DNA of 5,075 bases from Candidatus Sulfopaludibacter sp. SbA3 (lineage in GTDB: Bacteria > Acidobacteriota > Vicinamibacteria > Vicinamibacterales > UBA2999). The stretch's first letter is position 1. Every line of letters begins with the position of its first letter. The notes beneath the pieces were generated by a model. That model was given only the letters and a program-made list of their open reading frames with translations. It was not told the origin of the DNA and did not search any database. The position numbers were made by a program, and so were the translations under genes. This document shows positions 1 through 5,075 of the stretch, piece after piece. The DNA is taken from the NCBI GenBank assembly GCA_945866285.1, contig CAMBHC010000229.1:1-5075 (forward strand), written 5' to 3'.

Positions 1-199
1 CGCTGAACGTGACGGCGACAATCTGGCCGATGGTGGCTCGCTGGTTTTCGATCAGCGCGACGATGCGGCCGACCAGCTCGGTGGTCTTGCCGGTGCCGGC
101 CGCAGCCTCGACGATCAGTGTTTGATCGAGCTCGCTGGCGATCGCCTGGCGGTTCTCGCTGACCGCGCGCCGGCCCTTGGCAGAGTGTTCGCGCGTCAT
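1..199 (-). CDS. addA: AddA/UvrD-type ATP-dependent helicase(-nuclease), N-terminal fragment (runs off the left edge)
   Basis: This is the first 66 codons of a superfamily 1 helicase, presumably the AddA subunit of an AddAB end-resection complex; the rest lies beyond the window. Visible motifs are a Q motif (NRQAI, Gln18), a complete Walker A/motif I (AAAGTGKT, residues 32-39, Lys38 and Thr39 for ATP binding) and the start of motif Ia (VAVTFS, residues 61-66), in the order and spacing of the UvrD/RecB/AddA group. The ATG at 199-197 shares bases with the TGA of the upstream addB gene (ATGA overlap), so translation is probably coupled. An AGGA Shine-Dalgarno sequence lies 7 nt before the ATG, inside addB. 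A UvrD/PcrA/Rep-type helicase has the same motifs, and the C-terminal nuclease domain that would separate AddA from these is not in view. The name therefore rests on the AddB-like partner. The helicase family is near certain and the subunit assignment likely. Confidence 0.87.
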   Translation of the reverse strand, partial: MTREHSAKGRRAVSENRQAIASELDQTLIVEAAAGTGKTTELVGRIVALIENQRATIGQIVAVTFS

Positions 200-3100
200 G
201 GCAATTTCCTGAGCGCATCAAGATCGCTGAACAGCCCGGCGTCCTTGCGACGCGTCCGCTGCACTTCGCCGCGACCGCACACCACCTTGAAGTCGCACCA
301 CTTGCAGGCCTCGTGCGCGGGAGGCGCGGCCAGCGTGCCATTCTCGACCGCGCGGTCGATGATCTCGAGCACCTCGAGACCCTTCTTCGGGGCATCACCC
401 AGCAACGGGATTTCATACGACTGGAAGCCGCCGGCGGTGGTGCAGTAGGACAACCGGCCCGAATAGACGGTGTCGTTGGGGAAAATCGCCTTCAACGCGA
501 GCCCGTAAATCACGGGCTGCAGCACGCGGCCGCCATCGACGACGGTCTGGCCGCTCTTGGTGCGGTTCTTGCCGGTCCTGTGGTCGGTCACGCGCAGGAA
601 GCCGGTCTGGCGATGCCGCTCGATCATGTCCATGGAGCCGCGTAACTGGAACCGTCCATCAATCGTGGCCGGGGTGGCCACACTGTGGTCGTCGCGGCCG
701 GCCCTGTCGGGCAGGCCGAAGCTGAACTCGAACCGCTCCGGCGTCCAGTCGGCGCCTTCCTCAGCCAGCTTCTCGAGCCAGGTCTGCAGGTCCTGGGTCA
801 TCAAGCCGATCTCGTCGCGCCACACACGGTCGATCGCAGGATTCAGGCGGTCGTACTCGCGATCGTGCACGTCACGGATGGCCGTCGTCAGACGCTGTTG
901 CGCGGCCGGCAGGTTGTCGGCTGAGAGCGGCAGCAAGCCGTCCGCTTGCAGCCGCCGGAGCGCGGCCGCTTGCATCTGGTGGAACAGGTCGCCACGCGTC
1001 AGCGGGTCCATTTTCTGCAGCGGCGCCGGCGCATCGTGCGGGGCCAGGCGATAGACCGCGGCCATCAGGAACTGGTACGGGCACGCGGAGTACCGCTGCA
1101 ACGCGGTCAGTGAGTAGGGCCGCGCTCCCAATCGTTGCGACGCGAGGGCATCTCGCGTGTGTTCGGCCGATCGGACAATGCCGTCCGCGGGCTCCCATTG
1201 CTTGCGGTGGTGCCGCAGCCATCGCGAGGTGAGCGAACGCTGCAGCTCCGGGCTGAGCTCGTAGAGATAGCGCGCCCGGCCTTTCGCGCTGTCCGACCGG
1301 TTCGCCAGCAACGCCGCCAGTGTCGACAGGTCGTGCTCGAAATCGTCGATGGCGGTGGCCGGATCCAGGGGGGCGGGGCGCGCGAGCGCCGACCCGCCGG
1401 CCAGCAACGCCCGCTCGGCGATGGTTTGCGCCGGGGGAATGTGACCCTCGATGGCCCGCGCAATGTCGAGCACATAGAACGACGGCACGCGGGGCCGGGA
1501 CTCGTTCAACTCGATTCGCGGGAACGACACGTACAGTCGTTCCGACGCAGCACCCACCGCAAGGGTCAACTGCAAGCGCTCGTCGGCGGCGCGGCGCGAC
1601 TGCGTGGCGAGAGCGGGGTCCGTGGCCTCGCGCCGGCGATCGGGCAGCAGCGAGTCTTCGCGGATGCGCTGTGGGAACATCCTCTCAGCCAGGCCTGGCA
1701 CGAACACGACCTTGAACGAACGGCCGCGGGCCGCGCTCGGCGTACCGACGAAGACGCGGCCATGGCGGCGACGGGGCGGCTCGTGCGTCAGCGTGGACAG
1801 CCGGGGCGTCAGCACGTCGCGAACCTCGCGCAGGCTGACCGGGCCGATCGCCGAGAGCGGCGCAAGCTCGCGCAGCATGCGGACGACGCGTTCGGGTTTG
1901 GCGATCACCCGCGGCGCCAGGCGCTCGAGGGCGACGAGCCATTCACCCCACGACTGCGACGAGGGCCAGTCGGCCATCTCGGCCAGGATGGGTTCCGCAA
2001 ACGATCGGAGGGACCGCAATTGCTCGCGGTCGCGGATCAGGCCGCGGACCCGCGAGGCGTCGGGGTCTTCAGAAGTCGCTTCGCGGACCCGACGATCGTA
2101 CTCATGCTGTAGACCCGCCAGCCGGCGCTGCCAGCGCTCGAACTTGCCGATCACGGCCGCTTCGACGATCAGGTCTTCCCACCGCCAGGGCGCACGGAGG
2201 GTGCCGGCCAGGTCGTTGGCCGATTCACCGCGCAGGATTTGCGCCTGCGCTTCTTCTTCGGGCTGGGTGTCCTCGGCGCGATCCGCCTGCGGCAGCAAGG
2301 CCTCGACCACTTCATCTGCGGGCGGCGACCACTGGTCGGCGTTGCCGGTCTCGGTGAGCGGCACCTGCCCCAGCGAGACGTATTCAGCGAAGCGTCGAGC
2401 CGATAGTCCCTCGTCCGCGCACGCCAGCAGCGCCAGCATGGCGCGGCCCGCCGGATCCGGGCGCCTGGTGCCGCGGTGAAACCAGGCCGGAATGCCGGCG
2501 CGATCGAGCGCATGTTCGAGCACGCTCAGGTAGGTTTGCGGCGCGCGCAGAAGCACCGCCATCTCGTCGAATGGCGTGCCCTGGGCCGCTTCCGTCAACA
2601 GGCGACGGGCAATTTCGATCGCTTCTCGACCCTCGCCGGGCGCAGAGAACAGAACGACCGACTCGTCGGCCGTGCCGGCGGTGGGCGGTTCGTCAGTGAA
2701 CAAGTGCCGCTGCAGTCGGTGCAGAGCGTCATCGCCAATCAACGCGGGGCCAGCTGCGTCGAAGCCGAGTTCCTCCTGCGTCCGCCGGTCGCCGGTCGGC
2801 AGCGTCACGATGACCGTCATCGCTGCGGCGATCGCCGCACGAACGAACACCGCTTCGGCTTTCGAGTTGATCGCGACGTCCAGCAACACGACGGTGGTCG
2901 TGGCGAGAAACTCCGGGTGCGCGGTCAGCTCAGCGGCGGCCGTCTCGAGCATCGTGGCGTAATCTACCGCGCCGGCCTTCTCGCGCTCGGCGATCGCACT
3001 CTCCAGCAACTCGGACAGGTCGTCGTTGCCTGGGTGGCCGGTGAGCCGGTCCGGCTCGACTCCGGCCATTCGCAATTCGCTGAGCGTGCGGCTGAGCGCG

Positions 3101-3456
3101 CGCGGAAAGCCGGGCATCATCCCGACCGGGGTGAAGTATTCCAGTTGATCGCGGGCCAACAGGTCGTCGGCTACGCGCGCGGCGACGGCCTCGTCGCTGA
3201 GCGGTGCGCTCGGCGTCAGGCCCCGCTTCGCCAGGGCAGGGACGGCCAGCTTCGCCACCAGTTCGGTCAGGCCCATTCGCGTCACGCCAAACGTGGCGCC
3301 GCGGTCAGCCGCGAGTGCAAGCGCGAACTCGTCGGCCGCGCCGCGGCTGGCGGCCACGATTAGGAGCGGCGGCTCGACGCCGACCAGGCGTGCCTTCGCC
3401 GCGGCCTGCCGGACCGTGCTCGATGGCGAAACGATGGGGATGACGGGCTTGGGCAC
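196..3456 (-). CDS. addB: AddB-like helicase/PD-(D/E)XK nuclease subunit of a double-strand-break repair complex
   Basis: A 1086-residue protein of usual AddB size (about 1000-1170), expected to pair in the cytoplasm with the AddA-like helicase encoded next and resect DNA ends for RecA loading. The N-terminal half is helicase-like but degenerate: the Walker A position (AASRGAADEF, residues 35-44) has no Lys, and a motif II-like strand lies at 189-200. The second RecA-like part carries GTPSAARGRSFKVVFVPGL at 571-589, followed by FP and LLPDRRR (603-609), typical of AddB/RecB relatives. The C-terminal RecB-type nuclease shows Gly940-S-M-Asp943, Asp958-His-Arg960-TGK and Gln980-x3-Tyr984. Cys792 (ACPYQF) and Cys1051-x2-Cys1054-x5-Cys1060 match the four AddB ligands of a 4Fe-4S cluster. 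The canonical catalytic Lys of D-x-K is Arg960 (codon AGG). The start is GTG; the only upstream in-frame stop is 10 codons away with no other start between, and no clear Shine-Dalgarno precedes it. Family assignment is firm; calling it addB rather than another addB-type paralogue is an inference from the partner gene. Confidence 0.9.
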   Translation of the reverse strand: MPKPVIPIVSPSSTVRQAAAKARLVGVEPPLLIVAASRGAADEFALALAADRGATFGVTRMGLTELVAKLAVPALAKRGLTPSAPLSDEAVAARVADDLLARDQLEYFTPVGMMPGFPRALSRTLSELRMAGVEPDRLTGHPGNDDLSELLESAIAEREKAGAVDYATMLETAAAELTAHPEFLATTTVVLLDVAINSKAEAVFVRAAIAAAMTVIVTLPTGDRRTQEELGFDAAGPALIGDDALHRLQRHLFTDEPPTAGTADESVVLFSAPGEGREAIEIARRLLTEAAQGTPFDEMAVLLRAPQTYLSVLEHALDRAGIPAWFHRGTRRPDPAGRAMLALLACADEGLSARRFAEYVSLGQVPLTETGNADQWSPPADEVVEALLPQADRAEDTQPEEEAQAQILRGESANDLAGTLRAPWRWEDLIVEAAVIGKFERWQRRLAGLQHEYDRRVREATSEDPDASRVRGLIRDREQLRSLRSFAEPILAEMADWPSSQSWGEWLVALERLAPRVIAKPERVVRMLRELAPLSAIGPVSLREVRDVLTPRLSTLTHEPPRRRHGRVFVGTPSAARGRSFKVVFVPGLAERMFPQRIREDSLLPDRRREATDPALATQSRRAADERLQLTLAVGAASERLYVSFPRIELNESRPRVPSFYVLDIARAIEGHIPPAQTIAERALLAGGSALARPAPLDPATAIDDFEHDLSTLAALLANRSDSAKGRARYLYELSPELQRSLTSRWLRHHRKQWEPADGIVRSAEHTRDALASQRLGARPYSLTALQRYSACPYQFLMAAVYRLAPHDAPAPLQKMDPLTRGDLFHQMQAAALRRLQADGLLPLSADNLPAAQQRLTTAIRDVHDREYDRLNPAIDRVWRDEIGLMTQDLQTWLEKLAEEGADWTPERFEFSFGLPDRAGRDDHSVATPATIDGRFQLRGSMDMIERHRQTGFLRVTDHRTGKNRTKSGQTVVDGGRVLQPVIYGLALKAIFPNDTVYSGRLSYCTTAGGFQSYEIPLLGDAPKKGLEVLEIIDRAVENGTLAAPPAHEACKWCDFKVVCGRGEVQRTRRKDAGLFSDLDALRKLP
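207..210 (-). promoter_or_regulatory. Shine-Dalgarno site of the helicase gene
   Basis: On the minus strand this reads AGGA, with 7 nt between it and the ATG at 199-197. It lies within the last codons of the addB-like gene. Together with the ATGA overlap it supports this start and suggests reinitiation by ribosomes finishing addB. Confidence 0.6.
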
Positions 3457-3480
3457 GAGCGTCCGAACGCAAGGTCGAGG

Positions 3481-3486
3481 ATACTA
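3481..3486 (-). promoter_or_regulatory. Possible -10 element for the addB-addA operon
   Basis: On the minus strand this reads TAGTAT (4 of 6 matches to TATAAT), 24 nt before the GTG start of addB. No recognisable -35 hexamer lies 16-18 nt upstream, so the call rests on the hexamer and its position only. If it is real, the transcript would have a leader of roughly 20 nt without a clear Shine-Dalgarno sequence. Confidence 0.25.
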
Positions 3487-3591
3487 CGCACAGGTACCCG
3501 TGTTGAGCGCGACGGCGTGAGCTACGAACTGGTCGGCGATCGCATGCCGCCCTGATCTGGTCGATCACCGCGTAACGTTGCAACTTCCCAA

Positions 3592-3606
3592 GGGGACACC
3601 TTCCCC
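3592..3606. repeat. Small inverted repeat in the divergent intergenic region
   Basis: GGGGA, a 5-nt loop (CACCT) and TCCCC form a perfect 5-bp stem. There is no T-run after it on either strand, so it is not a convincing terminator. It lies between the two divergent genes and could be a protein site or chance in GC-rich DNA. Confidence 0.3.
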
Positions 3607-3624
3607 GGATGAGGACACTCCTGC

Positions 3625-3639
3625 CGATGGGATCCATCG
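3625..3639. promoter_or_regulatory. 15-bp dyad, candidate operator
   Basis: The sequence CGATGGGATCCATCG has perfect 6-bp arms (CGATGG/CCATCG) around a 3-nt centre. It ends 10 nt before the TAGAAT hexamer at 3650-3655, so it covers the place where a -35 element would be, and no good -35 is present. That position would suit a transcription factor acting on the rightward gene. No known factor is recognised. Confidence 0.3.
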
Positions 3640-3649
3640 AAAACAGGCG

Positions 3650-3655
3650 TAGAAT
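3650..3655 (+). promoter_or_regulatory. Possible -10 element for the rightward envelope-protein gene
   Basis: TAGAAT matches the consensus TATAAT at 5 of 6 positions and lies 64 nt before the chosen ATG. The expected -35 positions (around 3626-3632) read ATGGGA or similar, which is poor, so the promoter may need an activator or may be spurious. Confidence 0.35.
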
Positions 3656-3705
3656 GCGTTTTTTCACCTGATTTCACACGGCACGACCCTTGCTGATTCG
3701 ACGTC

Positions 3706-3711
3706 AGGGAG
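3706..3711 (+). promoter_or_regulatory. Shine-Dalgarno site deciding the start of the envelope-protein gene
   Basis: AGGGAG lies 8 nt before the ATG at 3720 but only 2 nt before the in-frame ATG at 3714. The spacing favours the second ATG, giving a protein that begins MEFNK. Confidence 0.6.
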
Positions 3712-3719
3712 TTATGGCA

Positions 3720-4730
3720 ATGGAGTTCAACAAGCTGGTCTTTGCGGGATTGTCGATTGGGTGCCTGGCGGCGGCCGCCGGCGGGTCGTACCTCGCGGTC
3801 CGGCAAAATCAAACTTCAGGTGCCCTCAGTACCACGGGCGCCACGGGTGCGGTGGCTGAACCCGCTGCCGCGACCAAGCCCGATGCTCCGGTGACCGAAT
3901 CGGAAGGGGTCATTGCGCCGGAAGGCGTTCGACCAGCCGATCCGGTCCGCCAAGCTCCGGCAGTCTCAAGCAAGCCGGCCAACTCGCGCCTCGCCGGCGC
4001 ACCCACTCGACGCCCTTCGACGCCCTTCGACGCCCGCGATGCGGGCCTCGTCTCTCGCTCAGGACAGACGCCTGAGTCGCCGGCACCTCCCGCAGCGCCC
4101 ACTGCGTCCGGCGGGACGATGTGGGAGTCGCGACCGTCGGTGCAGCCGTCGGTGCCGGAGTTGGTCGAACCCGAGGCGACGCCGCCACCGCCGGTGCTCG
4201 AGTTCGTCGACGTGACCGTCCCCTCGGACGCGGTGCTCGGCCTGCAGATCGAGCGCACGGTCTCGAGTGAACTGGCCCGCGTTGAGGACAAGGTGGACGC
4301 GCGCGTCACGCGCGACGTACGCGTGGACAATCGCATCGCCATTCCCGCGGGCTCGACTGTCCGCGGCTCGGTGATCGAAGTGGATAAGGGCGGCCGCGTG
4401 AAGGGCAAGGCGCGCCTCGCCATTCGCTTCCACACCATCGTTCTCGCTGACGGCACGCAGCTCACGCTGAAGTCGGATCCGGTCGTGCGTGAAGGACAAT
4501 CCCCCGCAGGACAGAGCGCGGCGAAGGTCGGCGGCGCGGCGATCGGCGGGGCTATTCTGGGCGCCATCCTCGGCGGCGGCAAGGGCGCGGCCACCGGTGC
4601 GGCAGTTGGCGCCGGCGCCGGCACGGCCGCGGCGATGAGCAATGACCGGAATCCGGCCACGTTGTCGGCTGGCACCACGGTTACGGTGCGCATGCAGGCG
4701 CCGGTGACCGTGACGGTTCAGAAAGAATAG
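3720..4730 (+). CDS. Membrane-anchored envelope protein with Pro-rich linker, VirB10/TrbI-like beta domain and glycine zipper; function unknown
   Basis: The protein has 336 residues from ATG 3720, which has AGGGAG (3706-3711) 8 nt upstream; the ATG at 3714 is only 2 nt from it and a TTG at 3690 has no support. Residues 6-27 form a hydrophobic segment after Lys5. Cys15 in LSIGC is a poor lipobox (Ser at -3), so a membrane anchor is more likely than a lipoprotein. Residues about 30-160 are a low-complexity Pro/Ala/Ser/Thr linker of periplasm-spanning type. Residues 162-259 are beta-rich and include IPAGSTVRG (208-216) and LADGTQLTL (242-250). Residues 271-302 are a glycine zipper (GGAAIGGAILGAILGGG, then a second Gly/Ala helix), and a last beta segment (TVTVRMQAPVTVTV, about 320-333) closes the protein. 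The order anchor, Pro-rich stretch, beta domain with IPAGS-like loop, helical hairpin, terminal strands is that of VirB10/TrbI, but no other secretion genes are seen. It is divergent from addB with no obvious functional link. The coding call is firm; the fold and role are inferred. Confidence 0.85.
   Translation: MEFNKLVFAGLSIGCLAAAAGGSYLAVRQNQTSGALSTTGATGAVAEPAAATKPDAPVTESEGVIAPEGVRPADPVRQAPAVSSKPANSRLAGAPTRRPSTPFDARDAGLVSRSGQTPESPAPPAAPTASGGTMWESRPSVQPSVPELVEPEATPPPPVLEFVDVTVPSDAVLGLQIERTVSSELARVEDKVDARVTRDVRVDNRIAIPAGSTVRGSVIEVDKGGRVKGKARLAIRFHTIVLADGTQLTLKSDPVVREGQSPAGQSAAKVGGAAIGGAILGAILGGGKGAATGAAVGAGAGTAAAMSNDRNPATLSAGTTVTVRMQAPVTVTVQKE
4007..4035 (+). repeat. 10-bp tandem repeat inside the linker of the envelope-protein gene
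   Basis: The unit TCGACGCCCT occurs as two exact copies (4007-4016, 4017-4026) followed by nine bases of a third (4027-4035). It covers codons 96-106 in the low-complexity linker. The period is not a multiple of three, so loss or gain of one unit would shift the frame. Confidence 0.8.
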
Positions 4731-4911
4731 CCGGCGCGGGCTGATTCTCGTCTTCAGCCTCGTCACTGCCAACGCCTTCGCCGGACAAGTGCGAACCGGA
4801 GCGCCGCCGGAAGTCCGGGTGCTGTTCGACGCATTCACGCAATCCATGAACAGCGGCAACGCCGAAACGTGTGAGGCGTTCGTACAGGCTAGCGTCCCGG
4901 CGTATGATTGA
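4714..4911 (+). pseudogene. Start-less open frame resembling the N-terminus of a secreted protein; probable gene remnant
   Basis: This frame runs from just after an in-frame TGA (4711-4713) to the TGA at 4909-4911, overlapping the end of the envelope-protein gene. Its translation looks like a signal peptide: a basic start (RFRKNSRRG), a hydrophobic core (LILVFSLVTA) and an Ala-x-Ala-type cleavage site (NAFA before GQ). It continues with LFDAFTQSMNSGNAETCEAF, which resembles the first helix of NTF2/SnoaL-like or acidobacterial hydrolase N-terminal regions (from memory, not searched). No ATG, GTG or TTG precedes the signal-like part; CTG 4741 would cut off the basic region, and ATG 4846 would give only 21 residues. 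Mature sequence after the cleavage site is about 42 residues. The best reading is a decayed or deletion-fused gene; a non-standard start or a chance frame remains possible. Confidence 0.4.
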
Positions 4912-4929
4912 TCTTGGAGGCTGATCAAT
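4907..4929 (+). promoter_or_regulatory. Potential hairpin around the ribosome binding site
   Basis: ATTGATC (4907-4913) and GATCAAT (4923-4929) are perfect 7-bp complements separated by a 9-nt loop that carries GGAGG. The right arm includes the first two bases of the start codon, and the left arm includes the stop codon (4909-4911) of the preceding open frame. The stem has only two G-C pairs, so the RNA structure would be marginally stable. Confidence 0.35.
4916..4920 (+). promoter_or_regulatory. Strong Shine-Dalgarno site (GGAGG) of the gene at 4928
   Basis: GGAGG stands 7 nt before the ATG at 4928-4930, near-ideal spacing, and fixes the start of the downstream gene. It lies in the loop of a possible hairpin (arms 4907-4913 and 4923-4929). 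Confidence 0.75.
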
Positions 4930-5075
4930 GCGTTTACTTACCACCGCCCTCATCGTTGCCCTGGGCGTGGCGACCCTCGCCGCTCAGACCAAACAGGAAC
5001 GAGCCGGCATCGTTAATTTCACCAAGGTTGACGCGGTCGTCGCCTGCGGCGGCGCCACTGATACGGCGGCCCTGG
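4928..5075 (+). CDS. Secreted tyrosine-phosphatase-like (DUF442/DSP-like) protein, N-terminal fragment (runs off the right edge)
   Basis: 49 codons are visible from ATG 4928, preceded by GGAGG at 7 nt. Residues 1-19 form a short signal peptide (MRLL, then a TALIVALGVATLAA core, cleavage near Ala19-Gln20), so the product is exported. The mature part begins QTKQERAG and continues with IVNFTKVDAVVACGGATDTA (28-47). This looks like the opening of acidobacterial protein tyrosine phosphatase-like proteins, where a phrase of the form N-F-x-x-V-D-x-x-V-A-C-x-G-A is followed by a strand ending in INLR. The match is from memory and the catalytic Cys-x5-Arg loop is outside the window, so activity cannot be judged. 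The gene follows the start-less frame by 16 bp and may be cotranscribed with the envelope-protein gene 197 bp upstream, as no terminator is seen between them. The coding call is strong; the family call is moderate. Confidence 0.72.
   Translation, partial: MRLLTTALIVALGVATLAAQTKQERAGIVNFTKVDAVVACGGATDTAAL

Noticed and set aside
1135..2112. Long plus-strand open frame (325 codons) opposite the addB-like gene
   Set aside because: It lies wholly inside the AddB-like gene, has Arg/Gly/Gln-rich composition without domains, and is the kind of open shadow expected in GC-rich coding DNA.
2476..3363. Plus-strand open frame (295 codons) opposite the 5' part of the addB-like gene
   Set aside because: Arg/Gly-rich antisense shadow with no recognisable motif and no ribosome binding site of note; the minus-strand frame is a clear AddB family member.
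138..3543. Four copies of the palindrome GCGATCGC (138-145, 2828-2835, 2990-2997, 3536-3543), reminiscent of the cyanobacterial HIP1 octamer
   Set aside because: Three of them lie within the minus-strand genes, where Ala-Ile codons (GCG ATC) favour the octamer. Four copies in GC-rich DNA with that codon use is not convincing evidence of a dispersed element.
3577..3584. GTTGCAAC palindrome containing TTGCAA as a -35 element
   Set aside because: No -10-like hexamer lies 16-18 bp downstream on the plus strand, and the minus-strand counterpart is equally poor.
3809..4693. Minus-strand open frame (294 codons) opposite the envelope-protein gene, and a second one at 4059-4928
   Set aside because: Both are low-complexity mirrors of the plus-strand gene, which has a Shine-Dalgarno sequence, an N-terminal anchor and domain structure. 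The second also runs across an intergenic region without a coherent product.
4808..4819. CCGGAAGTCCGG inverted repeat after the envelope-protein gene, as a possible terminator
   Set aside because: The loop would be only 2 nt and no T-run follows, so it does not look like a rho-independent terminator.

Overview
The window is GC-rich, densely coding bacterial DNA. No marker gene fixes the taxon. The high GC content, the addB-addA gene order and the type of small secreted proteins at the right end would fit a member of the Acidobacteriota (Vicinamibacteria-like). That placement is an inference from general impression, not a measurement.

Left part, minus strand (3456 down to 1): a two-gene double-strand-break repair operon. 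A 1086-residue AddB-like protein has a degenerate N-terminal helicase half, a C-terminal PD-(D/E)XK nuclease and four iron-sulfur-type cysteines. It overlaps by an ATGA junction with the start of a UvrD/AddA-type helicase gene, of which only the first 66 codons (Q motif, Walker A, start of motif Ia) lie in the window. Together they should form an AddAB helicase-nuclease that resects DNA ends for RecA. The AddB nuclease motif reads D-H-R instead of D-x-K, so its nuclease activity may be altered.

Middle (3457-3719): a 263-bp divergent intergenic region with a possible -10 element on each strand, a 15-bp dyad just upstream of the rightward -10, and a small hairpin.

Right part, plus strand: a 336-residue membrane-anchored envelope protein (3720-4730) consists of an N-terminal hydrophobic anchor, a long Pro/Ala/Ser/Thr-rich linker, a beta-rich domain, a glycine-zipper hairpin and a last beta segment. 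This order resembles VirB10/TrbI, but no secretion genes are visible. It is followed by an open frame (4714-4911) that reads like the N-terminus of a secreted protein but has no usual start codon, probably a gene remnant. Last comes the 5' end (from 4928) of a secreted protein resembling acidobacterial tyrosine-phosphatase-like (DUF442/DSP-like) proteins, preceded by a strong Shine-Dalgarno sequence that sits in the loop of a small potential hairpin. No RNA genes, CRISPR arrays, insertion sequences or convincing rho-independent terminators were seen. No clearly new multi-gene system is visible; the most interesting items are the altered nuclease motif, the stand-alone VirB10-like envelope protein and the start-less reading frame.
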